A stretch of 40,547 nt of DNA from a bacterium. GTDB lineage: Bacteria; Myxococcota_A; UBA9160; SZUA-336. Of this stretch, positions 8,644-16,877 are shown piece after piece. Both the position numbers and the translations under genes were made by a program. Under the pieces are notes generated by a model, which saw nothing but the letters and a program-made list of their open reading frames with translations, made no database searches and was not told the origin of the DNA. Where the stretch lies: NCBI GenBank assembly GCA_024226335.1, contig JAAELY010000454.1:1-40547 (forward strand), given 5' to 3'. Each line of letters starts with the position of its first letter. Position 1 is the stretch's first letter.

Positions 8644-9777
8644 CTATTTCTTGATCCCCCTCGGCGCGACGACCTGCTCGAGCAGATCGTTATTCCACGG
8701 ACCTTCTACGTTGATGTGCGCCGCGGCACCCTTGAGAACCGCATCGATCAGATTGTGGTTCAGGTAGACGTAGAGACCGGGCTGCTGGAAGGTATAGAGA
8801 GCCGCACCTGCGGAGCCGCCGGCGATGAACCAGGTCTCCAGATCGGTTGCGGGGGCATCCGCGATGTTGCCCCGTTCCCATACATAGTCTCCGTGACCGC
8901 CGATCAGATGGGGGCGTGTGTCGCGATTGGCCTGCGAGTGAACGAAGAGGACCATCTCGCCGACCTTCGCCTTCATTGCGGCATCACCCGTGATTGCACC
9001 CACAGCGCCATTGAACACCACATGAGAGGGCTCATTGGTCTTCATCACCTCCATGACGTCTCCGATGGCTTCAGCAGGTGAGTTGTACTTCACGTAGTTT
9101 CCGGCCACGCCCTTCGGTACGTAGAAGTCCTGTTCGCCGATGTAGTAGGCCTTGTCGTAGGTGAGGGAATTACCCTTTCCGTCCTTCAGGCCGTCCCGCG
9201 GCAAGACCATGATGGCACCGTTCATTCCCGATACCACGTGGTAGGGAATCATCACGCCGCCCGGAGCGCAGTGATAGACGAAGACGCCGGGCTTGGTTGC
9301 CTTGAAACGAATCGTGGCTTCCTGGCCCGGGGCTACCATCGTGAGTCCCGCACCTCCCAGCGCACCGGTCACGGAGTGCAGGTCGATGTTATGGCTCATG
9401 ATGTTGCCTTCGCCGCCCTCCCAGCCTTCGACGCCGTAGTAGATTCCTTCTCCCTTGGGATTGGCCAGCGTGAGCTCCACATAGTCGCCTTCATGGACGA
9501 CGATCATCGGGCCGGGAACACTGCCCATGAAGGTCAGGGCGTTGACCTCGGTTCCCCTCGGGTCGATGACGAGTTTCCGCTCGGAAACCTCCAGGCGAAC
9601 TTCAACGATGACCGGCCCGCCTTTGGCCTTCTGGGTGTGTTTTGGAAAAGCCGGGGGCCTCACCATCTCTTGCTTGACCCGTTTCAGCCCTTTCGCTTTA
9701 GAGGCTGTGTCCGCCTGGGCGGGAGCCGCGCTCATTCCCAAAGCGATGGCCATGATCACAAAGAGCACTCGCTTCAT
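8644..9777 (-). CDS. nirK: copper-containing nitrite reductase NirK
   Basis: This periplasmic enzyme reduces nitrite to nitric oxide in denitrification. The 377 residues begin with a Sec signal peptide (hydrophobic core [19 protein letters not shown]). Two cupredoxin domains follow with all expected ligands: type 1 copper H129, C170, H180 and M185 ([17 protein letters not shown]); type 2 copper H134, H169 and H341 (YLNHNL); and the catalytic pair D132 (HNIDLH) and H295 ([10 protein letters not shown]). The motifs match class I NirK. The ATG overlaps the stop of the upstream SCO-family gene as ATGA, so the two are co-translated. No nor, nos or nnrR-like gene is visible nearby. Identification is very secure. 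Confidence 0.96.
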   Translation of the reverse strand: MKRVLFVIMAIALGMSAAPAQADTASKAKGLKRVKQEMVRPPAFPKHTQKAKGGPVIVEVRLEVSERKLVIDPRGTEVNALTFMGSVPGPMIVVHEGDYVELTLANPKGEGIYYGVEGWEGGEGNIMSHNIDLHSVTGALGGAGLTMVAPGQEATIRFKATKPGVFVYHCAPGGVMIPYHVVSGMNGAIMVLPRDGLKDGKGNSLTYDKAYYIGEQDFYVPKGVAGNYVKYNSPAEAIGDVMEVMKTNEPSHVVFNGAVGAITGDAAMKAKVGEMVLFVHSQANRDTRPHLIGGHGDYVWERGNIADAPATDLETWFIAGGSAGAALYTFQQPGLYVYLNHNLIDAVLKGAAAHINVEGPWNNDLLEQVVAPRGIKK

Positions 9778-10538
9778 CTCTTCTTCTCCTCGATGCCCTC
9801 AATTTGTGAATCGCCCGTGGGGTGGTCAGGGCATGCCATCCCCCCGGAAGTGCAATCCGTAGAGACCGGCTCGGGCGTGCCGTGCGACTCTGCCACGGTT
9901 GTTTGTACGGCCGGCGCACTCGCCGACTCCTTCAATAGCGCCAGCACCGCCCCTGTCATCTCGTCGATGGGAGAGCCGGTGAAAAACAGGGCGCGCGTCC
10001 GACCCGATCCGTCCAGTAGATAGATTTGTTGCGAATGCGCGTAGAGGTACGACTTTTTCGCAAAGGCCTTTGAGCGGTTGTGCTCGGTGGTCAGTTCGAT
10101 GCCGTGACTCCGGTCGTACTTGAACAGGAAGAGTTCGGCGATGCGGTCGGTCTCCTCGCGCTGTCCCGTGAGCCCGACGAATCGCGAATCGAAGCGAGCC
10201 AGGTATTCCTTCAAGTGTGCCGATGTGTCGTTTTCCGGGTCGACCGTTACGAACAGGACCTGGACGTGTTTCGCCGCTTCTTCCAGGCGCTTCATCAGAA
10301 ACTGTAGATGCGCCAGTGTCGTTGGGCAGATGTCCTGGCAGCTCGTGTAGCCAAAGGAAATCAAGACGATCTTGCCGCGGTAGTCCGACAGACTCACCTC
10401 GCGCCCGAGGCTACTGTTCGCGCTGAATTCACCCCCGACCCCGTCGTGGATGGGTAGCGTCTTCTCGTCGCTCGTCCATCCGATTCCCGGAATCAGGAGA
10501 ATGGAAAGCAACGACAGAAAGAGGATTCTGGCACGCAC
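9774..10538 (-). CDS. SCO1/SenC/PrrC-family copper chaperone-like protein
   Basis: A thioredoxin-fold, membrane-anchored or periplasmic protein of 254 residues from GTG 10538. It contains the SCO copper site C67-x3-C71 (TSCQDICP) and H168 (YAHSQQ), after an N-terminal hydrophobic segment ([18 protein letters not shown]). SCO proteins deliver copper or act as redox factors for CuA and related copper enzymes. Coupling to nirK by a 4-base overlap points to NirK maturation here, which is an inference. A C-terminal tail of about 40 residues carries extra Cys, Met and His ([12 protein letters not shown]) outside the usual fold. The start is chosen by GGAG seven bases upstream; the ATG at 10610 would overlap the previous gene by 59 bases and break the signal peptide. 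Confidence 0.92.
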   Translation of the reverse strand: MRARILFLSLLSILLIPGIGWTSDEKTLPIHDGVGGEFSANSSLGREVSLSDYRGKIVLISFGYTSCQDICPTTLAHLQFLMKRLEEAAKHVQVLFVTVDPENDTSAHLKEYLARFDSRFVGLTGQREETDRIAELFLFKYDRSHGIELTTEHNRSKAFAKKSYLYAHSQQIYLLDGSGRTRALFFTGSPIDEMTGAVLALLKESASAPAVQTTVAESHGTPEPVSTDCTSGGMACPDHPTGDSQIEGIEEKKR

Positions 10539-10545
10539 TGCGAAA

Positions 10546-10549
10546 CTCC
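10546..10549 (-). promoter_or_regulatory. ribosome binding site deciding the SCO start
   Basis: GGAG on the minus strand, seven bases before GTG 10538, lies just beyond the stop of the upstream lipoprotein gene. It supports GTG rather than the upstream ATG and yields a typical signal peptide with a short n-region. Confidence 0.6.
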
Positions 10550-10551
10550 GA

Positions 10552-11136
10552 TCAGTAACAGACGACCTGAGGTCCGGTTCCCGGGAAGGCCAGCAACGGG
10601 CGCTCGTCAATCCGAAGGATTACGGGCGCTCCGCCTGGAACGTCTCGAACCAGCCAGTCGTGTTCTCTGCGGGCAATATGAGGAATGCCTTCGCTATCCA
10701 CGGCCCGTCTTTCCAACTCGAAATGGGCCCGGAAGAGCCCACTGTCGACTAACTCGACTGCGATCGGGTCGAGCCGGTATTCGAGTCGGGGATGGGTGGA
10801 GTGGAGGTTGGCCCGCCAGGCTTCGAGTTCTACCGGGGTCTCGAGAGTCTCCTCGCCGACCAACGAGAGTTCGAAGGACGATCGAGCCAAGAAGCGTTCC
10901 AGCTTGCCCGCCTCGGGGTCTTCGCTTTCAAGCACGGCAAACCAGTCGCGAACAAGTGCAACAATCCGTTGCTCCATAGCAGGAACGGTTGATGTCGAGG
11001 CGTCCGGAGCGAGGTCCGTGCTGGAATTCGCGGCACAACTCGGCAGAAGTGAGACGAAAGACATCAGCACGACGAGCCAACCCCCGCTCGAAATCACCCG
11101 TGTACGGCGCTTTGCAGTCCCGATCGCCTCGCCCAC
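10552..11136 (-). CDS. putative lipoprotein with NTF2-like domain
   Basis: A 194-residue protein with a hydrophobic stretch (WLVVLMSFVSLL) ending in the lipobox LPSC (Cys34), so it is probably lipidated and anchored facing the periplasm. After a Ser/Thr-rich linker, residues about 54-180 look like a SnoaL/NTF2-type alpha+beta cone (helix VRDWFAVLESEDPEAGKLERFL, then strands with FRAHFELERR and HDWLVRDV). No catalytic role is evident. GTG 11136 is preceded by GGAAGG. It is the first gene of the lipoprotein-SCO-nirK unit, with SCO starting 13 bases after its stop, so a role in nitrite reduction or copper handling is plausible but unproven. Confidence 0.72.
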   Translation of the reverse strand: MGEAIGTAKRRTRVISSGGWLVVLMSFVSLLPSCAANSSTDLAPDASTSTVPAMEQRIVALVRDWFAVLESEDPEAGKLERFLARSSFELSLVGEETLETPVELEAWRANLHSTHPRLEYRLDPIAVELVDSGLFRAHFELERRAVDSEGIPHIARREHDWLVRDVPGGAPVILRIDERPLLAFPGTGPQVVCY

Positions 11137-11246
11137 ATTGCCTTCCCGTCTATTTCTTCGACCTGACCCGCGAGCGAGTCTTCCCGCGGGACAATCAGGC
11201 TCAATCCCGTGGGGCAGAATGCTACGCCGAAGAAAAGCCGATCGAA

Positions 11247-11262
11247 TCGGTCATTTGACCGA
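11247..11262. promoter_or_regulatory. perfect 16-bp palindrome, candidate operator for nirK operon and/or crotonase
   Basis: TCGGTCATTTGACCGA is a perfect inverted repeat (7-bp arms, TT centre) in the 220-bp divergent region between the nirK operon (start 11136) and the crotonase gene (start 11357). It does not match the FNR/NnrR half-site TTGAT, and the size fits a dimeric regulator such as a TetR-type protein. Apart from this site I see nothing else distinctive in the region. Confidence 0.45.
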
Positions 11263-11356
11263 GGGCGCAAATTGCCACAAGGTCGGGCTGAGATGGCCTG
11301 TCGATGGCGCCGTGTGTGAACCGGTTCCACCGGTTGGCGCCAGAGAGGTTAAAGAG

Positions 11357-12163
11357 ATGAGCGATCTGGTGACGCTTGAGCGCCCGCATGACGGTGTCGC
11401 GCTCGTGACGATGACAAATCCGAAGATCCAGAACTTCGGCTCCTGGGATGCGATCGAAGCACTGGCCGCGGCCCTCAAGGAGGCACGAGAGTCCGGTGCG
11501 CGCGTGTCTGTTTTGGCCTCGGGAGCTGAGGGCCACTGGTACGAGCACGCCTGGTTGACCGATCTGAGTGCGACGCTGCAGGGCAAGCCCTCGAGCGGGA
11601 ATCCGATCTGCTGGTTTCAGGCGTTGTCCGAGATCACCTCGATCGATGTCGTGACGATTGCCGCGGTGTCGGGGGATTGTTCCGGAGGCGGGGCCGAACT
11701 CGGTTGGGCATGTGATCTGCGCGTGGCCGAAGACCAGGTGCGCTTCGGACAACCCGAAGTGATGATCGGGGTCGCAACGGGTCTCGGGGGTACCTGCCGC
11801 GTCTCGCGCTTGATCGGCCGCACCGCGACAGCAGAACTCGTGCTCGACGGCGCGCCGATGACCGCGCGCCGCATCTATGAGCTGGGGGGCGTGAACCGTA
11901 TCGTCGAGACGGGGCGCGCCGTCGAAGTCTCGGTCGCCTGGGCCCAGCGCCTGGCATCGCGGCCACCGGGTTCGCTGCGGGCGCTGAAGCAGATGCTCTC
12001 CGACGCGGACAATCTGCATCTGAACGACGCGATGGCGAATGAGCAGAAGGTGTTCCAGGGCGTGGCCGGTACGCCAGAGGCATTCGACGGCATGGCGCGG
12101 ACGCAAGTGCGCTTCGATGCGGGCGAGTCGGTGCGTGACGTATACGGAGATCCGCAGGAATAG
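11357..12163 (+). CDS. enoyl-CoA hydratase/isomerase family protein
   Basis: A crotonase-fold protein of 268 residues from ATG 11357 (AGAG seven bases upstream); the frame is open far upstream but that part is antisense to the lipoprotein gene. The oxyanion-hole segment CSGGGAELGWACD contains E114 and the second segment FGQPE contains E134, so both hydratase glutamates are present. The N-terminal half is unusual: the common N-A-L and F-x-A-G-A-D motifs are replaced by NPKIQNFGSW and GAEGHWYEHAW, which may change substrate or CoA contacts. The specific acyl-CoA substrate cannot be told. It stands alone on the plus strand before the converging VOC-Rieske pair. Confidence 0.88.
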   Translation: MSDLVTLERPHDGVALVTMTNPKIQNFGSWDAIEALAAALKEARESGARVSVLASGAEGHWYEHAWLTDLSATLQGKPSSGNPICWFQALSEITSIDVVTIAAVSGDCSGGGAELGWACDLRVAEDQVRFGQPEVMIGVATGLGGTCRVSRLIGRTATAELVLDGAPMTARRIYELGGVNRIVETGRAVEVSVAWAQRLASRPPGSLRALKQMLSDADNLHLNDAMANEQKVFQGVAGTPEAFDGMARTQVRFDAGESVRDVYGDPQE

Positions 12164-12174
12164 CGGACGGGTTG

Positions 12175-12642
12175 TTAGTCGCTCAGGTCGGGGCGATAGG
12201 CGGCGATGTCGTCGCGTTCGACGAGTTCGATTGCGTTGCCTTCGGGATCGCGGAAGAACGCGATCTTCATCGCAGGTGCGCCTTGCAGAGCGGGATCCGA
12301 CAATAACGTCGCTCCCGTATCGAGCGCCCGTTTGACGACGGAACCCAGTCTTTCACAATAGAAGGTCAGGTAGGCGATTCCCGCGGTCGCGGTCAAATGC
12401 ACCCGTGGCTCCGAGGCCGGCGGCGGCTCCGGCGGTCCCAGCAATTTCAGGCGCTCGCCCCAGGGGGTCTGTAACCAGACCATCTCGAAGCCATCCGGTC
12501 CCATGCCCGCGGGATCGCTGATGGGGGGCGGGATCGGTGCGCGCATGACTTCGCGACAACCGAAGACGTCGGAGTAGAAGTCCACCATCGACGCCAGGTC
12601 GCGCACGCAGATTCCGACTTCGAGTGGTGCGTTCTGTTTCAC
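12175..12642 (-). CDS. VOC (glyoxalase/extradiol dioxygenase-type) family protein
   Basis: A 155-residue vicinal-oxygen-chelate protein with the paired beta-alpha-beta-beta-beta layout: EVGICVRDLASMVDFYSDVFG at the start of the first half and FFRDPEGNAIELVE near the end, where the last Glu is a usual metal ligand. The first ligand position, often His or Gln, reads E8 here. The GTG start at 12642 is preceded by GAGGAG located inside the last codons of the Rieske oxygenase gene, so the two are translationally coupled. Members act as isomerases, lyases or ring-cleavage dioxygenases; the pairing with a Rieske enzyme suggests a role on an oxygenated intermediate. Confidence 0.88.
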   Translation of the reverse strand: MKQNAPLEVGICVRDLASMVDFYSDVFGCREVMRAPIPPPISDPAGMGPDGFEMVWLQTPWGERLKLLGPPEPPPASEPRVHLTATAGIAYLTFYCERLGSVVKRALDTGATLLSDPALQGAPAMKIAFFRDPEGNAIELVERDDIAAYRPDLSD

Positions 12643-12646
12643 GTGA

Positions 12647-13873
12647 TCAGCTCCTCTCGACCCACTCGGAAAGCAGTTGTTTGACCCGCAGCTCCTCCGG
12701 GACGTTTTCGATACCGATCAAGCGATCGAGTTCTTCGTGCAGGTGGTAGATGCGCCTCTCCTGATAGCTGAGTGCCACGCTCTTGAAGCCCTCTGATTCG
12801 AGTGAATCCTGGATTCCCGCCAGGTTCTGCGTGTCTTCGTCAAAGACGATGTCGAAGAGTTTGATTCGTCCCTGCCAGCTCTCGGGCATCTCGCCGTTGT
12901 CGAGTTCGAAGTCAGGACCGCCGAACCAGAGCACGTCCATGCGCGTACGGCGAATATCGAGTGGCCAGAACAACAGAATTGGAAAGCCGGTCAGGTCGAG
13001 TGGAGTTACGAAGTTGGGGAAGAGGTTGTACGCCAGATTGGTGGTGCGCGGAATCTCGCCCGCGTGGCCGAATTCCGCGAAATCGCTGGGGACCTTTCCG
13101 TCGACCATGTTTTCGGGCCTGATCGGCGTGGCCATGCGCGAATGACCGGACGGCAGCAGACTCATTGCCGATCCGCGATGGTCGATGAAGCGATGCACCG
13201 TGTTCGGGTGGATATGCCTAAGATGATAGACCTCGAGGAACGCGTCGATCGCGACCTTCCAGTTGCAGGCCAACTCGATGCTGTGTTTTTCGACGAAACG
13301 CAGCGACTCCGGTTCGAGATCGCTCCACTGATCGGGCACAGGCGCCAGGTAGTCCAGCAATGGGATTGCATCGGGGTCTTCGTTCAAGAAAATGAACCCT
13401 GCCCAGAGTTCGCAGCGGACGGAACGCATCTTCCGGCACGAACGATCCATATTGGAGAAGTCGCGCTCGTCGGGTACGCCAACAAGGGCTCCCTGCAGAT
13501 CGTAAACCCAGCTGTGGTACTTGCATTGAAACCGCGGCACCGTGCCGTCGACTTCGCGCACCAGTTGAGCACCTCGATGCTGGCAGGTGTTGTAGAAGGC
13601 GCGGATTTCCCGGTCCTCGCCGCGCACGATCACGATCGGCGCGCCCGAGTCGGTCCAGAGCAGGTAACTGCCTACCTCGGGCAGTTGATCCGTGTGACCG
13701 GCCAGGACCCAGCAGCGCGGCCAGATGTGAGTCTTCTCCAACTCGAAGAACGTGGGGTCCGTGTAGCGTCCAGCGGGTAGATCTGCGAGTTCGGGAAAGC
13801 CCTCGGGCGGTGCCTCGCGCTGAAACTCGAATTCGATCTGTTTCTTGATCCGCTGTGTCGTAGCTTCGTCCAC
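12647..13873 (-). CDS. Rieske aromatic ring-hydroxylating oxygenase, alpha subunit
   Basis: A non-haem iron oxygenase of 408 residues. The Rieske [2Fe-2S] ligands are C97-x-H99 (CQHRGAQ) and C117-x2-H120 (CKYHSW). The mononuclear iron site is D210..H217..H222 (AIDAFLEVYHLRHIHP) with the third ligand probably in QNLAGIQDSLES. GTG 13873 is preceded by AGGAGG at ideal spacing and is preferred to an ATG at 13981 that adds 36 residues unrelated to the family. No beta subunit, ferredoxin or reductase gene is adjacent, so electrons must come from elsewhere, as in many single-component (homotrimeric) Rieske oxygenases. Substrate unknown; the SDR and crotonase on the divergent side suggest ring or side-chain catabolism. 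Confidence 0.93.
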   Translation of the reverse strand: MDEATTQRIKKQIEFEFQREAPPEGFPELADLPAGRYTDPTFFELEKTHIWPRCWVLAGHTDQLPEVGSYLLWTDSGAPIVIVRGEDREIRAFYNTCQHRGAQLVREVDGTVPRFQCKYHSWVYDLQGALVGVPDERDFSNMDRSCRKMRSVRCELWAGFIFLNEDPDAIPLLDYLAPVPDQWSDLEPESLRFVEKHSIELACNWKVAIDAFLEVYHLRHIHPNTVHRFIDHRGSAMSLLPSGHSRMATPIRPENMVDGKVPSDFAEFGHAGEIPRTTNLAYNLFPNFVTPLDLTGFPILLFWPLDIRRTRMDVLWFGGPDFELDNGEMPESWQGRIKLFDIVFDEDTQNLAGIQDSLESEGFKSVALSYQERRIYHLHEELDRLIGIENVPEELRVKQLLSEWVERS

Positions 13874-13879
13874 CAGATA

Positions 13880-13885
13880 CCTCCT
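13880..13885 (-). promoter_or_regulatory. consensus ribosome binding site for the Rieske gene
   Basis: AGGAGG on the minus strand, six bases before GTG 13873, fixes the start of the Rieske oxygenase. Confidence 0.7.
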
Positions 13886-14073
13886 GGGTTTTCGCTCCAG
13901 AGCATCATCCCTGAACCCTCGCCCAAAAACTGCCCGAGGCCCAACCCCCAGGTGGATCGCGGTCTGATACGCTGCTTCCATTCTACTGGAGGAGAGCGCT
14001 TCCTGTGAAGCTCGGTCCGAGCACGCGACCTGCGCTGCCCGGGCTCCGAACCTCGAAACAAAGGAGTGATGGC

Positions 14074-14832
14074 ATGGAACTCGGACTCAAAGGGCGACGC
14101 GCCCTGATCACCGGAGCGAGCCGCGGTATCGGTCTCGCAATCGCACGGTCCTTTGTCGACCAGGGGGCCGAAGTTGCGATCTGCGCGCGTGGCGCCGAGG
14201 GGCTGGAGAGCGCGGTCAAGGATCTGCAGGAACGCGGTGGGCGTGTCTTCGGAAGAACCGTCGACGTCGCCGATGGCGACGCGTTGAAAACATTCATCGT
14301 CGAAGCGGCCGGGGAACTCGGTGGGCTCGACGTCTTTGTCTCGAATACCAGCGGCGGCGCGGGCATGGGTGAAGCTGCCTGGAAGGCGGGCTTTGAAGTC
14401 GATGTGATGGGGGCGGCGCGCGGTGTCGAGGCTGCGCTGCCATTCCTCCAGAAGTCCGATGCCGGGAGTGCGGTCTTCATCAGCAGTACTGCGGCCCTCG
14501 AGTATCTCGGCATGCCCCAGCCGTACGGAGCGATCAAAGCGGCGCTGATTGCGCACGCGAGCGATCTATCGCAAGCCCTGGCTCCCAGCGGAGTGCGCGT
14601 GAACGTGGTCTCGCCGGGACCGATCTATTTCGAAGGTGGAAACTGGGAAATGATCAAAACGGCCATGCCGCAGATCTACGAGAAGGCACTCGAGCAGTGC
14701 GCGATCGGTCGCATGGGTACACCCGAAGAAGTTGCGCAGGCCACCGTATTTCTCGCCAGCCCGGCTGCCAGTTTCATCACCGGTGCAAATCTGGTCGTGG
14801 ACGGCGGCTTCACCAAGCGTACCGCGTTCTAG
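14074..14832 (+). CDS. short-chain dehydrogenase/reductase
   Basis: An NAD(P)-dependent oxidoreductase of 252 residues. The cofactor motif is TGASRGIG (13-20), the N-A-G region is altered to SNTSGG (90-95), and the catalytic residues are S137/S138, Y151 and K155 (YGAIK). The C-terminal part has the classical VSPGPI and ends with VDGGFTKRTAF, as in FabG-like enzymes. ATG 14074 has AAGGAG eight bases before it; a GTG at 14005 with GGAGGAG is an alternative longer start. The next gene (crotonase) begins at the base after its stop codon, so they are co-translated. Probably oxidises a hydroxyacyl-CoA or diol in the same pathway as the divergent Rieske oxygenase. Confidence 0.93.
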   Translation: MELGLKGRRALITGASRGIGLAIARSFVDQGAEVAICARGAEGLESAVKDLQERGGRVFGRTVDVADGDALKTFIVEAAGELGGLDVFVSNTSGGAGMGEAAWKAGFEVDVMGAARGVEAALPFLQKSDAGSAVFISSTAALEYLGMPQPYGAIKAALIAHASDLSQALAPSGVRVNVVSPGPIYFEGGNWEMIKTAMPQIYEKALEQCAIGRMGTPEEVAQATVFLASPAASFITGANLVVDGGFTKRTAF

Positions 14833-15657
14833 ATGTCGGATTCGGAACTGATCCTGGTCGACCAGCCCGCACCGCTGGTGCGGCGAATTACTCTGAACCG
14901 CCCGGACAAGCGCAATGCGCTCAGCAACCCGCTGCGCGGGGAAGTCTTCCGCGCGCTGGAGGAGGCCGATCGCGACGATGCGGTGCGGGTCTGCATCATT
15001 CGCGGCGCGGGCAAGTGCTTTTCGGCCGGCTACGATCTGGGGGCGAATAACGCCGTCGACCAGCCTTATTACACTTCGGGAGGGGACGGCAACTGGTCGC
15101 GCCACGTCGTCGAGGGCTGGTTTCATATCTGGGATCTGCAGAAGCCCGTGATCGCGCAGGTGCACGGTTACTGTCTGGCCGGTGGCAGCGAACTCGCCAC
15201 CGCCTGTGATCTGGTCTACGTGGCTGAAGACGCACAGATCGGCTACCCGCCCGTGCGCCTGATGAGTCCTCCGGACATGCAGTTCCACCCCTGGATGGTC
15301 GGCATGCGTCAGGCCATGGAGTTGATGTTGACCGGTGATGCGATCGACGGCGTGGAGGCGGCGCGCATCGGCTTTGCAACTCGAGCTTTTCCAACCGAGG
15401 AACTCGAATCGAGCGTTGTCGCGATCGCCGAACGGGTGGCCAAGATCCCGAGCGACCTGCAACAACTCAATAAACGCAGCGTTCACCGCGCGATGGAGAT
15501 CATGGGCATGCGCGCCGCGTTGCGCTCGGGAACGGATATCCAGGCTCTGGGCTTTCACACGCGCTCGACCCGCGAGTACATGAAGAGCTTCGCCGAAGGA
15601 GTGACGAAGGCATTGAACGAACGCGACGCCAAGTTCGGTGACTATCGAACGAGCTAG
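14833..15657 (+). CDS. enoyl-CoA hydratase/isomerase-like (crotonase) protein
   Basis: A crotonase-fold protein of 274 residues starting directly after the SDR stop (TAG-ATG). CoA-binding and oxyanion motifs are intact: NRPDKRNALS, FSAGYDLG (63-70) and LAGGSELATACD with E120. The segment that carries the second catalytic Glu in hydratases (Q-P-E) reads GYPPVR, so that Glu is missing, which points to an isomerase, lyase or other crotonase chemistry rather than classical hydration. The insertion NNAVDQPYYTSGGDGNWSRHV between the two motifs is typical of the longer crotonases linked to ring or steroid catabolism. Substrate not determinable. Confidence 0.9.
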   Translation: MSDSELILVDQPAPLVRRITLNRPDKRNALSNPLRGEVFRALEEADRDDAVRVCIIRGAGKCFSAGYDLGANNAVDQPYYTSGGDGNWSRHVVEGWFHIWDLQKPVIAQVHGYCLAGGSELATACDLVYVAEDAQIGYPPVRLMSPPDMQFHPWMVGMRQAMELMLTGDAIDGVEAARIGFATRAFPTEELESSVVAIAERVAKIPSDLQQLNKRSVHRAMEIMGMRAALRSGTDIQALGFHTRSTREYMKSFAEGVTKALNERDAKFGDYRTS

Positions 15658-15668
15658 ACACCGATTCG

Positions 15669-16877
15669 TCAGACTTCCTCTTTCGATTCGATCTCGCGGG
15701 CTCGCTTCAAATCGCCCTCGAGGACGTCACGCAAACCCGTGCTACCGCACAGAGTTAGCGTGATCCTGCCTTCATCCTGGATGTCGAGCTGACGCTCGAT
15801 CCACGGGAAGGTGTTCTGTAGGAACTCGCCAAGCTCCTTCAGATCGTCCACAAGTCCGGGACGGCGTGAGAAGTGCAGCCGGTAGCCGTCATCGAGGGGT
15901 TGAGGGTGTCTGCACTCTCGAAACAGGCTCTGGCGAAGCTCCACGAAGCGGATCGCCCTCGAGTCGTCGTGGCCGCGAATCTCTTTCAGTAGAGGGAAAT
16001 CCTTCGGGTCGATCGCGATGCGTGCAATCGGAACGACCGGCTTGCGGTTGCTGAACTCGAGGCCGATCGGACTGAAACCAGCTGCTCGCACCCGCTTGAA
16101 TCCGTCGGAAGGCAGAAGGTACACGGATCCGCTGGTGAACGGACCGGGACTAGCGTGCAGGAAGGTCTCTCCGATCGAGAAGTGATACAGACGAACCTCC
16201 GTGCCGTCCCGCTCGAAGGGCATGACCACATTGTGAAACGATCCCCGGTAGCGAGCGCGGTCGAGGATTGCATACGCCATTGCCCAGGTACCGTCGGCGC
16301 AGGCGGAGATTCCACTGTCATTTTGATCGCGTGCGGACCCCATCGTTCGGCGCTTCGGTTCGAGGCGAGCAATCGAAGTATCGTTGGATCCGTGTAGGAG
16401 CAGGCCGCGCTCTTCGCACAACCACTGCAAGAAGAGGTGTCTCTGGTAGGGCAGGTCGTAGTCGATGTTATCGCCTCCGGCCCCGGACACGTAATCATCG
16501 TAGAAGGCCGAAAACGCGCCGTCGATCGCCGCGCCGATGGGCTCGACGGTCTTGCAAAGATAGGTCAGTCCGTCGGGGACTACGCGTTCAAAGCGCATCA
16601 ATCCGGCCAGGTTGACTCCCGCGATCGCGCCATCCACATCGCGGTCGAAGTTCAAAGGGACGCCTTCGAAAGCTCCGGATGCGAACTCAAGCCGATCGGT
16701 AGCGTCGGACTTCGCGGGCCGCAGGGACATGTCGACCCAGGCCGGTGCGCCCGGTAGATGAAACATCAGACCGGAAGGCTGCTCCAGGATCTCGAAGCCG
16801 GGGCCGCCGCGGCCTCCATAGGGTCCTGTGTAAGCCCGGCCATCATCTCCATCCATCGTCACCCCCGGGGGTGTCAC
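15669..16877 (-). CDS. conserved unknown protein, coupled to ATC-hydrolase-like gene
   Basis: I do not recognise the family of this 402-residue protein. It is soluble: no signal peptide or membrane helix. A central block is rich in residues that could form an active site (LLLHGSNDTS at about 183-192, GSARDQNDSGISACADGTW, SFHNVVMPFERDG, RLYHFSIGETFLH). The N-terminal third is beta-rich with several GPG turns, and the C-terminus is charged and helical. The GTG start overlaps the stop of the upstream gene (GTGA), so the two proteins are made together and may form one functional unit. It converges on the crotonase gene with only 11 bp between stops. Confidence 0.75.
   Translation of the reverse strand: MTPPGVTMDGDDGRAYTGPYGGRGGPGFEILEQPSGLMFHLPGAPAWVDMSLRPAKSDATDRLEFASGAFEGVPLNFDRDVDGAIAGVNLAGLMRFERVVPDGLTYLCKTVEPIGAAIDGAFSAFYDDYVSGAGGDNIDYDLPYQRHLFLQWLCEERGLLLHGSNDTSIARLEPKRRTMGSARDQNDSGISACADGTWAMAYAILDRARYRGSFHNVVMPFERDGTEVRLYHFSIGETFLHASPGPFTSGSVYLLPSDGFKRVRAAGFSPIGLEFSNRKPVVPIARIAIDPKDFPLLKEIRGHDDSRAIRFVELRQSLFRECRHPQPLDDGYRLHFSRRPGLVDDLKELGEFLQNTFPWIERQLDIQDEGRITLTLCGSTGLRDVLEGDLKRAREIESKEEV

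Noticed and set aside
10685-11356. N-terminal extension of the crotonase frame
   Set aside because: It is antisense to the lipoprotein gene, Ser/Arg-rich, and the AGAG-preceded ATG 11357 gives the normal family length.
11222-12106. 294-residue minus-strand ORF
   Set aside because: Antisense shadow of the crotonase with both catalytic Glu motifs on the plus strand.
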